DNA of 37,064 nt from Asaia bogorensis (GCA_945905835.1 CAMDQJ010000036.1:1-37064), one strand, 5' to 3'. Positions 18,390-26,570 are shown, numbered from the stretch's first letter. Translations and numbers: made by a program. Notes: generated from the letters alone by a model not told the origin.

Positions 18390-20111
18390 ATGGCGAACCA
18401 TGTTTGGGAAAAGAGCTATCCGCCGGGCGTGAAGTGGGAACTCGACGTTCCGAAGAAGACGATTCACCAGACTTTCGAGGATAGCTGCGCCCAGTACGGT
18501 GATCGGCCGCTCACCGACTTCCTCGACAAGGTCATGACCTTCAAGAACTACAAGGAAGCCTCGGACCGCGCCGCGGCCGGCTTCCAGAAGCTGGGCGTCA
18601 AGCCCGGCGTCCATGTCGGCCTCTATTTGCCCAACACGCCGCATTACATCATCGCCTTCTTCGGCGTGCTCAAGGCCGGCGGCATCGTCGTCAACTACAG
18701 CCCGCTTGATGCCGCGCGCGAACTCGAGTTCAAGATCGGCGATTCGGAGACCGACATCCTGGTGACGCTCGACGTCGCGGCGCTCTATCCGAAGATGGCG
18801 GGGATGCGCGGCAAGACGCGGCTGAAGAAGCTGATCATCGGTTCGATCGCCGACTACCTGCCGTGGCCCAAGAGCTGGCTCTATCCCTTCGCCAAGAAGA
18901 AGGAGCTTTCGACTTGGCCGCGCGACGACTTCCACATGTCGTTCAAGGATCTCCTGAATAACGATGGCAAGTACACGCCGCACAAGCCGGCGAGCGAGAA
19001 CCTGTGGGACGAGGTCGCGCTGCTGCAATACACCGGCGGCACCACCGGCCTGCCCAAGGCTGCGATGCTGACGCACGGCTGCGTCATGGCGGCGATGAGC
19101 CAGGGCCAGGCCTGGACCACGCCCTACACCACGCCCGGCACCGAGAAGGTCGTCTGCGTGTTGCCGCTGTTCCACATCTATGCGCTTTCAGGAATCATGC
19201 TGGGCGCGGTGCGCAACGGCAATCAACTCATCCTCTATCCGCGGCCCGACATCGACCTGATCGTGAAGGATCTCGCGACTAAGCGTCCGACCTTCCTGCC
19301 CGGCGTGCCGACGCTCTACACCGCAATCCTCAAGCACCCTAAGGCGCAAGGCCTCGACCTCAAGTCGCTCAAGATCTGCATGTCGGGCGGCGCGCCACTA
19401 CCCGTCAAAGTGCAGCAGAGCTTCGAGAAGCTGACCGGCACCACCCTGATCGAAGGCTATGGCCTGACCGAGACCTCGCCCACCGGGGCGATCTGCCCGG
19501 TCGACAAATCAGTGCGCCGCGTCGGCTCGTGCGGCGTGCCGATGCCAGGCACGATCATCGAAATCCGCGATATGGAAAATGGCGACCGCACCCTGCCGCC
19601 CGGCAAGGAGAATGTCGGCGAGGTCTGCATCATCGGCCCGCAGGTCATGAAAGGGTACTGGAAGAAGCAGGACGAGACCGACAAGGTTCTGTTCAGCCAT
19701 CCCGCCAGCAACTGGAAGGGCCTGCGCACCGGCGACATGGGCTACATGGATGCCGACGGCTGGGTCTTCCTGGTCGACCGCTCCAAGGACCTGATCATCT
19801 CCTCGGGCTACAACGTCTATCCGCGCATGATCGAGGAGGCCGTCTACGAGCATCCCGCCGTCGACGAATGCATCGTCATCGGCATCGCCCATCCACACCG
19901 CCAGGAAGCGCCCAAGGTGTTCGTCAAGCTGAAGCCCGGCGCCTCGCTTACCTTCGAGGAGCTGCTGAAGCATCTCGACGGCAAGGTCGGCAAGCACGAA
20001 ATGCCCGTCGCGCTGGAGATCCGGCCGGAACTGCCCAAGACCCCGGTCGGCAAGCTCTCCAAGAAGGAACTGAAGGAAGAAGAACGCGCCAAAGCCAAGG
20101 TGGCGGCCTGA
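18390..20111 (+). CDS. Long-chain fatty-acid-CoA ligase (AMP-binding family)
   Basis: 573 aa from the ATG at 18390 (GAGAGG upstream); an upstream in-frame extension overlaps the GNAT remnant and is not family-like. Adenylate-forming motifs are YTGGTTGLPKAAMLTH, GYGLTETSPTG, TGDMGYMDADGWVFLVDRSK, DLIISSGYNVYPRMIEE and the C-terminal lysine in KTPVGKLSKKEL. It activates a fatty or other hydrophobic acid to its CoA ester with ATP. This would feed the acyl-CoA dehydrogenases and hydratases elsewhere in the window, though it has no copy of the 22-bp operator in front. It is followed within 5 nt by a lipoprotein gene. Confidence 0.9.
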   Translation: MANHVWEKSYPPGVKWELDVPKKTIHQTFEDSCAQYGDRPLTDFLDKVMTFKNYKEASDRAAAGFQKLGVKPGVHVGLYLPNTPHYIIAFFGVLKAGGIVVNYSPLDAARELEFKIGDSETDILVTLDVAALYPKMAGMRGKTRLKKLIIGSIADYLPWPKSWLYPFAKKKELSTWPRDDFHMSFKDLLNNDGKYTPHKPASENLWDEVALLQYTGGTTGLPKAAMLTHGCVMAAMSQGQAWTTPYTTPGTEKVVCVLPLFHIYALSGIMLGAVRNGNQLILYPRPDIDLIVKDLATKRPTFLPGVPTLYTAILKHPKAQGLDLKSLKICMSGGAPLPVKVQQSFEKLTGTTLIEGYGLTETSPTGAICPVDKSVRRVGSCGVPMPGTIIEIRDMENGDRTLPPGKENVGEVCIIGPQVMKGYWKKQDETDKVLFSHPASNWKGLRTGDMGYMDADGWVFLVDRSKDLIISSGYNVYPRMIEEAVYEHPAVDECIVIGIAHPHRQEAPKVFVKLKPGASLTFEELLKHLDGKVGKHEMPVALEIRPELPKTPVGKLSKKELKEEERAKAKVAA

Positions 20112-20116
20112 ATTAG

Positions 20117-20710
20117 ATGCCGGGACGTCGCGTCTTCTTGTTCGGCGGCGCGAGTCTGGCGCTCGGCGGTTGCCTGGAGAACTTCTGTTACGAGGCCAAT
20201 CCCGAGCAGAAGAAGTTCCTCGACGGTCTTTCCAGCCTGGCCAAGCCGGCACTTGGCTCGAACAATCCGCTGCGCGTCGAGGAAGCGGCCATGCAAAGCA
20301 TGGCGCTCGGCAACAAGGTCGGCGCCTTCTCGGAATGGTGCGGCGTCCTGAAGAAGATCGAAGGCACCGCGACCAATGTCGCGGTAACCGTCGAGATCGG
20401 CCCGCAGGTCACGCTCTACGCCTTCAACGACTGGACGCTCGCCATGGCGGGCTCGATTGCCGACCTTTTTTCCACACGTTCGCGCGAGGCCAAGCCACCG
20501 GGCCTTTCCGATGCAGCCGTCGCGGCGCTAAAAACCTTCCGGCTCGGCGACCGCGTTCAACTCGCAGGGCGGATGGGCGAGATCGCGGGCTCCGGCCTTT
20601 TCGATCTTTCCAATCTGTTCGGCAAGAGCGAGGCTGAGAGCCGCCAGTTCCTGCAGACGCCGCGCTTCGTCGCCCGCATCGATCAGCTGGCGGCGCCGAA
20701 GAAAAAGTAG
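20117..20710 (+). CDS. Putative lipoprotein of unknown function
   Basis: 197 aa. The start MPGRRVFLFGGASLALGGC has an Arg pair, a hydrophobic core and a lipobox-like LGGC (C19), so export and lipidation are likely. The rest is mixed helix and strand with TNVAVTVEIGPQVTLYAFND (about 86-105) as a strand-rich stretch, and two more Cys (C24 and C74). I recognise no family. It is 5 nt behind the acyl-CoA ligase and 13 nt before the gamma-glutamyltransferase, so it is probably cotranscribed with both. Confidence 0.65.
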   Translation: MPGRRVFLFGGASLALGGCLENFCYEANPEQKKFLDGLSSLAKPALGSNNPLRVEEAAMQSMALGNKVGAFSEWCGVLKKIEGTATNVAVTVEIGPQVTLYAFNDWTLAMAGSIADLFSTRSREAKPPGLSDAAVAALKTFRLGDRVQLAGRMGEIAGSGLFDLSNLFGKSEAESRQFLQTPRFVARIDQLAAPKKK

Positions 20711-20723
20711 AGAGGAAAAAGAG

Positions 20724-22322
20724 TTGCCGTCCTTCAATTACGATTTTCCCTACGCCAGCAAGAAGCTGCCGATCTTCGCCTCCAACATCGTCGCCTCCTC
20801 CCAGCACCTCGCCGCCACCGCCGGCCTGCGCATGATGGCCAAGGGCGGCAATGCGGTTGACGCAGCCATCGCCAGCGCCATCGCCATCACCATCGTCGAG
20901 CCGACCATGAACGGCATCGGCTCCGATGCGTTCTGTATCCTGTGGGACGGCAGCAAGCTCGTCGGACTCAACGCCTCGGGCCATTCACCGGCGCTGATGA
21001 CGCCCGACAAGTACGCAGGACAGGCCAAGATTGCCGACACCGGCTGGGGCTGCGTCAGCGTGCCGGGCGCGGTGTCGCTGTGGATGACCCTGCACGAGCG
21101 CTACGGCAAGCTGCCCTTCGCCGACCTGTTCGAGCCGGCGATCAAGTACGCCAGTGACGGCTTCCGCGTCTCCTACATGGTCGCGCGCCAATGGGCGAAC
21201 GCCGTCGACCGGCTGAAAGGCCAGGAGAGCTGGGTAAAGGCCTTCCTGCCGAACGGCCGCGCGCCCAAGCCGGGCGAGCTGTGGAAATTCCCCGATCAGG
21301 CGAGGACCCTGACCAAGATCGCCGAGAGCAAGGGCGAGGCCTTCTATCGCGGCGAGCTTGCCGACGCGATGGACAAGTATGCCAAGGAAACCGGCGGCGC
21401 GCTGCGGCGCAACGACCTCGCCGAGCACAAGGCCGACTGGGTCGATCCGATCGGCCTCACCTATCGCGGCACGACGCTGCACGAGATCCCGCCATCGGGC
21501 CAGGGCATCGCCGCCTGCATGGCGCTGGGCATACTCGAGAACTTCGACGTCGCCGGCCACGATCCCGACAGCGCCGAGATGGCGCATCTGCGCATCGAGG
21601 CAATGAAGCTCGCCTTCGCCGACCTCCACAAGTACGTCGCAGACCCGCGCTTCATGGAAGTGACGCCAGCCCAGATGCTCGACAAGGGCTACCTCAAGAG
21701 CCGCGCCAAGCTGATCGATCCCAGGAAGGCCAAGAACTTCGGCCCCGGCACGCCCAAGGACGGCGGCACGATCTATCTCGGTACTGCCGATGAGTCCGGC
21801 ATGATGGTGTCGCTGATCCAGTCGAATTACACCGGCTTCGGTTCGGGCATCGTCCCGCCGGGCACGGGCATCGCGCTCCAGAACCGCGCGTCGGGCTTCG
21901 TTACGACCAAGGGCCATGCCAACGAGGTCGGCCCGAAGAAGCGGCCGTTCCACACGATCATCCCGGCCTTCATCACCAAGGACGGCAAGCCGGTCGCGAC
22001 CTTCGGCCTGATGGGTGGCGCCATGCAGCCGCAGGGCCACATGCAGGTCTTCTCCCGGATCGTCGACTACGGCCAGAACCCGCAAGCCGCCATCGACGCC
22101 CCGCGCTGGCGCGTGCACGAGAGCGACGGCACGATCTGGACCGAGAATCACATGGCCGAGACGACCGCCACCGGCCTCGAGGCGCGCGGCCACAAGCTCA
22201 CGCGCACGCCGTGGCCGAGCTTCGCTTTCGGCTCCAGCCAGATCATCTGGAAATTCCCCGAAGGCGGTCCCTATCTCGGCGCCTCGGAGAGCCGGCGCGA
22301 CGGCGCGGCGGTCGGATTCTAG
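20724..22322 (+). CDS. Gamma-glutamyltransferase family protein (cytoplasmic type)
   Basis: 532 aa, TTG start with AGAGGAAAAAG upstream. The Ntn-hydrolase precursor pattern is clear: MMAKGGNAVDAAIASAIAI, TMNGIGSDAF and WGCVSVPGAV, then the self-cleavage site at G348/T349 in PKDGGTIYLGTADESG, then SLIQSNYTGFGSGIVPPGTG and FGLMGGAMQPQGHMQV. T349 is the predicted new N-terminal nucleophile. There is no signal peptide, unlike periplasmic Ggt, so it probably acts in the cytoplasm on a gamma-glutamyl or similar amide (some relatives act on cephalosporin side chains). It is followed 4 nt later by the GH-like gene. Confidence 0.88.
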   Translation: MPSFNYDFPYASKKLPIFASNIVASSQHLAATAGLRMMAKGGNAVDAAIASAIAITIVEPTMNGIGSDAFCILWDGSKLVGLNASGHSPALMTPDKYAGQAKIADTGWGCVSVPGAVSLWMTLHERYGKLPFADLFEPAIKYASDGFRVSYMVARQWANAVDRLKGQESWVKAFLPNGRAPKPGELWKFPDQARTLTKIAESKGEAFYRGELADAMDKYAKETGGALRRNDLAEHKADWVDPIGLTYRGTTLHEIPPSGQGIAACMALGILENFDVAGHDPDSAEMAHLRIEAMKLAFADLHKYVADPRFMEVTPAQMLDKGYLKSRAKLIDPRKAKNFGPGTPKDGGTIYLGTADESGMMVSLIQSNYTGFGSGIVPPGTGIALQNRASGFVTTKGHANEVGPKKRPFHTIIPAFITKDGKPVATFGLMGGAMQPQGHMQVFSRIVDYGQNPQAAIDAPRWRVHESDGTIWTENHMAETTATGLEARGHKLTRTPWPSFAFGSSQIIWKFPEGGPYLGASESRRDGAAVGF

Positions 22323-22326
22323 CGAC

Positions 22327-23376
22327 GTGGCCGCCGTCTCGATCGAAGGCGGCGCGTTCCGCATCGGTGGCACACCGACCTACGCCGGCCGGAGCTGGAA
22401 AGGCCATCGCATCGAAGGCCTGCTGTTCAACAGCCGCATGGCCAACGCCATCGCCGATGACGAGAACCCCGCGACGCGCGGCGCCTGGGCCTATGCCGAC
22501 GGCGACTGGGACGCCGAGCGCAGCACCAACGAGTTCATCGCCGCCCTGCCCGCCTACCGCGCGCATGGCCTGCTCGCGGTCTGCGTCAACGTCCAGGGCG
22601 GCAGCCCGCAGGGCTACTCCTGGCACCAGCCATGGAAGATCGGCGGCTTCACGGCGGATGGCGCACTGAAGCTTGCTTGGGCGGCAAGACTCGAAAAAGT
22701 GATCAAGGCCTGCGACGGCCTCGGCATGGTCGTGATCCTCGGCCTGTTCTACGGCAAGCAGAGCGGCACGCTGAAGGACGAGATCGCCGTGAAGGCCGCC
22801 GTCACCGGCGTCGTCGACTGGCTGGTCGAGAAGCGCGCTACCAACGTGCTGCTGGAGATCGGCAACGAGGTCGATCTCGAGAATGTCTGGACCCATCCCA
22901 TCATCGACGCCAAGCGCTGCCATGAGCTGATCGAGCTGGCGCAGAAGCGCGGCCAGAATCGCGACGGGGGCGCCGTGCTGGTCGGCACCAGCCTGGTGAC
23001 GCTCGACGCGCCGCCCGCCGGCATCCTCGCCACCTCGGACTTCCTCTTGCCGCACGGCAACCGCGTGTATGGGCCCGAGGGACCGATGCAGCCCGCACCG
23101 CATGGCATCCGCCTGCAGGTTGCGCGCTGGCGCGCTGCCAAGGCCTATCGCGGCCAGCCGCTGGTCTACAACGAGGACGACCATTTCGAGTTCGACAAGG
23201 CCGACAACCATTTCGTCGCCGCCGTCGAGAGCGGCGCGAGCTGGGGCTTCTTCGACTACCGCCGCATCCGAGAGCGCTTCGAGGACGGCTTCCAGTCGCT
23301 GCCGGTCGACTGGAAGATCTCGTCGGTCCGCAAGCGCGGCTTCTTCGGGCTGCTGAAGGAGATCACCGGAACATGA
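22327..23376 (+). CDS. Glycoside-hydrolase-like TIM-barrel protein (clan GH-A features)
   Basis: 349 aa from a GTG 4 nt after the gamma-glutamyltransferase stop. It opens with strand-rich SIEGGAFRIGGTPTYAG. Candidate acid/base E181 lies in LLEIGNEVD and candidate nucleophile E283 in PLVYNEDDH; the 102-residue spacing and the NE motif are those of GH5-like clan GH-A enzymes. VVILGLFYGKQSG and GVVDWLVEKR fit barrel strands and helices. There is no signal peptide, so any substrate is cytoplasmic. I cannot assign a GH family, and a non-catalytic role is possible. It overlaps the next gene by 4 nt (ATGA). Confidence 0.65.
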   Translation: MAAVSIEGGAFRIGGTPTYAGRSWKGHRIEGLLFNSRMANAIADDENPATRGAWAYADGDWDAERSTNEFIAALPAYRAHGLLAVCVNVQGGSPQGYSWHQPWKIGGFTADGALKLAWAARLEKVIKACDGLGMVVILGLFYGKQSGTLKDEIAVKAAVTGVVDWLVEKRATNVLLEIGNEVDLENVWTHPIIDAKRCHELIELAQKRGQNRDGGAVLVGTSLVTLDAPPAGILATSDFLLPHGNRVYGPEGPMQPAPHGIRLQVARWRAAKAYRGQPLVYNEDDHFEFDKADNHFVAAVESGASWGFFDYRRIRERFEDGFQSLPVDWKISSVRKRGFFGLLKEITGT

Positions 23377-24188
23377 ACTGGGGCACGATGAGCCGCGCCG
23401 AGCGCGACGCGGCCTACAACAACACCATGGCGGTGAAGAACAGCGCCGAGTTGAGCGCCGTTCGCATCGAGCAGTCAGCGGCGTTCCGCAAGTCGCATCC
23501 CGAGCATCTCGACCTGCGCTACGGCCCCAAGGAACGCAACACCTGGGACCTCTTCCCTGCCGCCGATCCCAACGCGCCATGCATCGTGTTCATTCATGGC
23601 GGCTACTGGCAGCGCAACAGCAAGGATCAGTTCGCCAATCTCGTCAGCGGCCTGCACGCGCGCGGCTGGGCGGGTGCGCTGCCGGGCTACACGCTGGCGC
23701 CGGATGCGTCGCTCGCCGAGATCGTGGCGGAGATCAATACGTCCCTCGATTGGCTGGCGGCGAATGGCAAGGCGCACGGCATCAACGGCAAGGTCGTGCT
23801 CTCCGGCTGGTCGGCAGGCGGTCACCTCACGGCCATGTGCCTCGGCCACAAGCGCGTCAGTGCCGGGCTCGCTATCTCGGGCGTCTATGAACTGGGACCG
23901 ATCCGCGACACTTACCTGAACGAAAAGCTCAGCCTGACCGACGGCGAAATCGAGACGCTGTCGCCGCTGCGCCTGCCCATGGTCGCCAAGCCTATGCTGA
24001 TCACCTACGGCACGGCCGAACTGCCGCCGCTGGTCTCGGACAGCCGCGACCTCCACGCCCGGCGCGCTGCCGCGCATTTGCTCGGACCGCTCCTTCCGGT
24101 GCCCGGCGCTGATCATTTCACGATCATTCACGAATTGCGCGACGCCGGCGGCGCCCTGACCCGACAGGCTCTCCTGCTGGTGGACTGA
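23373..24188 (+). CDS. Alpha/beta hydrolase, kynurenine-formamidase-like
   Basis: 271 aa. The oxyanion motif HGGYW is at 75-79, the nucleophile elbow GWSAGGH holds S147, and the likely catalytic His is H248 in GADHFTIIHE. The HGGYW plus GWSAGGH combination is typical of bacterial esterase/arylformamidase-like (KynB-analogous, DLH-like) hydrolases. The start ATG overlaps the upstream stop, so it is translationally coupled to the GH-like gene. It is the last gene of the ligase/lipoprotein/GGT/GH/hydrolase run. No other kynurenine-pathway gene is nearby, so the actual amide or ester substrate is unknown. Confidence 0.82.
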   Translation: MNWGTMSRAERDAAYNNTMAVKNSAELSAVRIEQSAAFRKSHPEHLDLRYGPKERNTWDLFPAADPNAPCIVFIHGGYWQRNSKDQFANLVSGLHARGWAGALPGYTLAPDASLAEIVAEINTSLDWLAANGKAHGINGKVVLSGWSAGGHLTAMCLGHKRVSAGLAISGVYELGPIRDTYLNEKLSLTDGEIETLSPLRLPMVAKPMLITYGTAELPPLVSDSRDLHARRAAAHLLGPLLPVPGADHFTIIHELRDAGGALTRQALLLVD

Positions 24189-24235
24189 GATCTGGCACGC
24201 TTGTTGCTGCTGGAGGGCAACAAGCGGGAGATCTC
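24187..24235 (+). promoter_or_regulatory. Two-tier hairpin between the hydrolase stop and the next ATG
   Basis: The outer stem is GAGATCT (24187-24193) with AGATCTC (24229-24235); the inner stem is GCTTGTTGC (24199-24207) with GCAACAAGC (24217-24225); all 16 pairs are perfect and the loop is 9 nt. It begins on the hydrolase stop codon and ends 3 nt before an ATG, covering that gene's GGGAG ribosome site. It could end the upstream operon (no U-run follows) or hide the ribosome site of the downstream remnant. Confidence 0.55.
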
Positions 24236-24238
24236 CTA

Positions 24239-24338
24239 ATGAATCGTCGTCGCCTTTTGATCGCTGCAGGCTTTGCCGCCGGCACGCTGGCCGCCCCCTC
24301 CATCCTGCGCCTCGTCCATTCCATGCCGCGTGGCTTCT
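24239..24338 (+). pseudogene. Tat signal-peptide remnant of an exported protein
   Basis: The ATG at 24239 starts MNRRRLLIAAGFAAGTLAAP then SILRLVHS, a twin-arginine-like leader of the kind seen on solute-binding proteins. After about 33 residues the frame becomes low-quality and ends at 24499 with no recognisable mature domain, while another frame becomes an S24-type protein. The leader is therefore the head of a lost gene. The right edge given is approximate. Confidence 0.5.
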
Positions 24339-24339
24339 C

Positions 24340-24840
24340 GCTGTCCCACCGGAATCGCCGCAGGGCAGCTTCCTGCCGCCAGCGCCAGCCAAGCCTGTGC
24401 CGAAGCCCATCGAAGCTCGATCAACCTCCCGATCAGACGCCGCCGCCGACGTGCCGGTCTGGGCGAGCGCCTCCGCGGGCGACGACGACGGCACCATGAT
24501 CATGACGGACAGCCCGATCGATTGGATACGGCGAACGGAAACCATTCTCAATGTCGCTGAGCCGTTCGCCTTTCACATCGTGGGCGACAGCATGGAAGAC
24601 CGCTTTTATCAGGGCGATCAGGCCGTTGTGAATCGCGCCGCACCGCTGCAATCCGGCGCCGATTGCATTTTCATTCACAACGCAGTGGACGGCACCATGC
24701 ACGGCCTGGTCAAGCGTCTCATGCGAGCGACGAACGAGGTGTGGCGGGTGCGCCAACTCAATCCCCGAAAGGACTTTGACCTTTCGCGCAAGAAGTGGTC
24801 CAAGGCGTATTGGATCGTAGAGACCCGGCACCGGGGCTAA
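24340..24840 (+). pseudogene. S24 (LexA/CI-type) peptidase domain without DNA-binding half
   Basis: The open frame reads a Pro-rich linker (LPPAPAKPVPKPIE) and then a phage-repressor-like C-terminal domain: ADVPVWASASAGDDDG, FAFHIVGDSMEDRFYQGDQA and GTMHGLVKRLMR. The nucleophile Ser is in GDSMEDRF; the Lys expected in the VKRL strand is present. Repressors of this type carry an N-terminal HTH of about 70-100 residues, which is missing. A GTG at 24397 could start a 147-aa remnant, but it has no clear ribosome site. Most likely a prophage-repressor leftover fused by recombination to the Tat leader upstream; an intact but unusual small S24 protein is the alternative. Confidence 0.6.
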
Positions 24841-24844
24841 CGCT

Positions 24845-25225
24845 TCAGCGACAAGGGTACACCCGCTGAAGCCAGACCAGCATTGCCTTCCCGGTGTAAA
24901 GCGTCTCGCCATAATTGCCGGCGTTCCACGAATCTTCGATATGCCGCGCGGCCCGCTCCACCACTTGAGCAGATTTGATGCCGCTCGGAACGCAGACGCC
25001 CAAGGGGTGGTTCGGCGTCGCATGAGCTAGCGCGCCCGCTGTTACCCCATGATAGAAAGCAACGCATTCTGCGCCGTTCTCGGACGAAGCCGCGTTTTTG
25101 CACAATTGCACAAAGCAACGACCCTAAATCCAGTCCCATTGCTTGCAGTCGGCAGCCTGCGCTCGCGCCTCAGCCGGGTGACCTGCAAGAAATAGGGCCA
25201 GGAGGCTGACGAGCCACAATCGCAT
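24845..25225 (-). pseudogene. Rap1a/Tai-like immunity protein gene with in-frame amber codon
   Basis: From the ATG at 25225 the frame encodes a signal peptide (MRLWLVSLLALFLAGHPAEA then RAQA), ADCKQWDWI, an amber codon at 25124-25126, then continues in the same frame: CVAFYHGVTAGALAHA, GVCVPSGIKSAQVVERAARH and MLVWLQRVYPC. The second part has the Cys spacing and closing PC of the Rap1a/Tai family (PF18602), small secreted proteins known as immunity factors against type VI amidase effectors. One base change separates it from an intact gene of about 126 aa. A restart at GTG 25111 would lack the signal. No effector gene lies nearby. Confidence 0.6.
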
Positions 25226-25240
25226 CAGGCCCGACTCCAT

Positions 25241-25441
25241 GTCGGGCTTCACCGGCTTCTTCGCCGGCCCAATCCACAGCATGGGGTGCTTCGCGCCATA
25301 GCCCACCGAGCTCTCGTCGTCGCTCAGACGCGTGTAGCCGAGCGGCTTGAGTGCTGCGTCGTAGAACTTGCCCGAACGCGGCATGTCGCTAACGCCGAGA
25401 GAAATGTGGTCGAATATTGTCTTTCCCCTTCCGATAGCCAT
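25241..25441 (-). pseudogene. VOC-family protein, N-terminal half only
   Basis: The ATG at 25441 starts MAIGRGKTIFDHISLGVSD then FYDAALKPLGYTRL, GYGAKHPMLWIGPAKKP: the opening of a single-domain glyoxalase-like protein (normally about 120-130 aa). After about 67 residues the reading frame passes without a stop into the signal peptide of the Rap1a-like gene, so the second half of the VOC gene is gone. It is divergent from the CGNR regulator at 25503, which may once have controlled it. Confidence 0.6.
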
Positions 25442-25442
25442 A

Positions 25443-25497
25443 TAACCAGTTATGTGGTTAATAAACGGCGGTCGCCTTGTCAACCGGTCAACCGGTT
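25443..25497. promoter_or_regulatory. Operator-like repeats between VOC remnant and CGNR regulator
   Basis: Two kinds of repeat fill the 61-bp divergent gap: an inverted repeat TAACCA-N6-TGGTTA (25443-25460) touching the VOC start, and a tandem 8-bp repeat GTCAACCG (25479-25486 and 25487-25494) that also makes two overlapping AACCGGT(T) palindromes just before the CGNR start. This fits a regulator binding its own and its neighbour's promoter. The link to the CGNR protein is inference. Confidence 0.45.
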
Positions 25498-25502
25498 AGT
25501 AA

Positions 25503-26060
25503 GTGCTTGGGATGATCCGTGCCGATCTCTGCCTGGACTACGTCAACACCCGCTACTGGCGCGGCCAGCCCGCGCCGACGGAGACGCTCCATTCGGCCAA
25601 GGACTTCGCCACCTGGGCCGCCGCCAATGTCGCCAAGGGCATGCGGCCGCCGGCGCGGCGCGAGTTCGAGCGCGCGCTGGAGCTGCGTGAGACGATCTAC
25701 CGGGTGTTCGATTCGGCTGCGCACGACAAGCCGCCGGCCGCCCGCGACCTGCAGACGCTCAACGCGGCGCTGGCCGGGGCGCCGGCGCGGACGAAGCTCA
25801 AGAAGGAACGCGACGGATTTTCGTGGGAGGTCGAGACTCGATCCTCAACCGCGCTCGCAGCACTGGTGCCGGTGCTGTGGTCGGCGGGCGACCTTTTGGC
25901 CGGCCCGCAGCTCAACCGCGTGCGGTGCTGCGCCAATCCGGAGTGCGGCTGGCTGTTCCTGGACGACAGCCGCGCCGGCAAGCGGCGCTGGTGCTCGATG
26001 CAGAGCTGCGGCAACCGCGCCAAGGCCAAGCGGCACTATCACAAGGTCGCCGCGGCGTAG
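25503..26060 (+). CDS. CGNR zinc-finger protein with ABATE domain (putative stress regulator)
   Basis: 185 aa. The N-terminal ABATE-like region has ADLCLDYVNTRYWRG and RREFERALELRETIYRVF; the C-terminus is the CGNR zinc finger with C-X4-C (VRCCANPECGWLFLDDS) and RRWCSMQSCGNRAKAKRHY. Members are thought to be DNA-binding stress-response regulators. The start could be GTG 25503 or ATG 25512; neither has a strong ribosome site, and I give the longer. It is divergent from the truncated VOC gene across a repeat-rich gap, and followed by a good terminator. Confidence 0.82.
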   Translation: MLGMIRADLCLDYVNTRYWRGQPAPTETLHSAKDFATWAAANVAKGMRPPARREFERALELRETIYRVFDSAAHDKPPAARDLQTLNAALAGAPARTKLKKERDGFSWEVETRSSTALAALVPVLWSAGDLLAGPQLNRVRCCANPECGWLFLDDSRAGKRRWCSMQSCGNRAKAKRHYHKVAAA

Positions 26061-26071
26061 GGGCAAAGGAA

Positions 26072-26094
26072 AAGGGCCCCGCGAAGGGGCCCTT
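26072..26094 (+). terminator. Rho-independent terminator after the CGNR gene
   Basis: AAGGGCCCC (26072-26080), loop GCGAA, GGGGCCCTT (26086-26094) form a perfect 9-bp stem 11 nt past the CGNR stop. The plus-strand tail is only moderately T-rich (GTTACTATT). On the minus strand TTTCCTTT lies just beyond it, so it may also end transcripts of the SCP2 gene. Confidence 0.7.
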
Positions 26095-26165
26095 GTTACT
26101 ATTGTGCGGGCTCTTGCGACTGGTTACAGCTGCTGCCGCCCGCTTGCGCGTGTGAACGCGCTGGC

Positions 26166-26462
<297 letters not shown>

Positions 26463-26503
26463 GGCGGTTTTCCTCTCGGCGCTCGATGCTCCGGGGGGCT
26501 TAC

Positions 26504-26525
26504 TTGACCTTTACGTAAACGTCAA
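26504..26525. promoter_or_regulatory. Second 22-bp LiuR/MerR-type operator (one mismatch)
   Basis: This reads TTGACCTTTAC then GTAAACGTCAA, identical to the operator at 5572-5593 apart from one base (C for G at position 6). It lies in the divergent gap between the SCP2 gene (minus) and the atu-like operon (plus). In both directions a TTGAC-like -35 at the palindrome edge is followed after 17 nt by a weak -10 beginning TA (TACAGG on plus, TAAGCC on minus), so one bound MerR dimer could act on both promoters. Confidence 0.78.
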
Positions 26526-26570
26526 CTACAGGCCGATAAACGGCCGTTCAGGTCGTATCCAGGAGGAAGC

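Noticed and set aside
24340..24840. LexA repressor
   Set aside because: Only the S24 half is present, with a Pro-rich linker and no LexA HTH; a phage-type repressor remnant fits better.
25479..25494. CRISPR-like repeats
   Set aside because: Only two 8-bp tandem copies without spacers; an operator is more likely.
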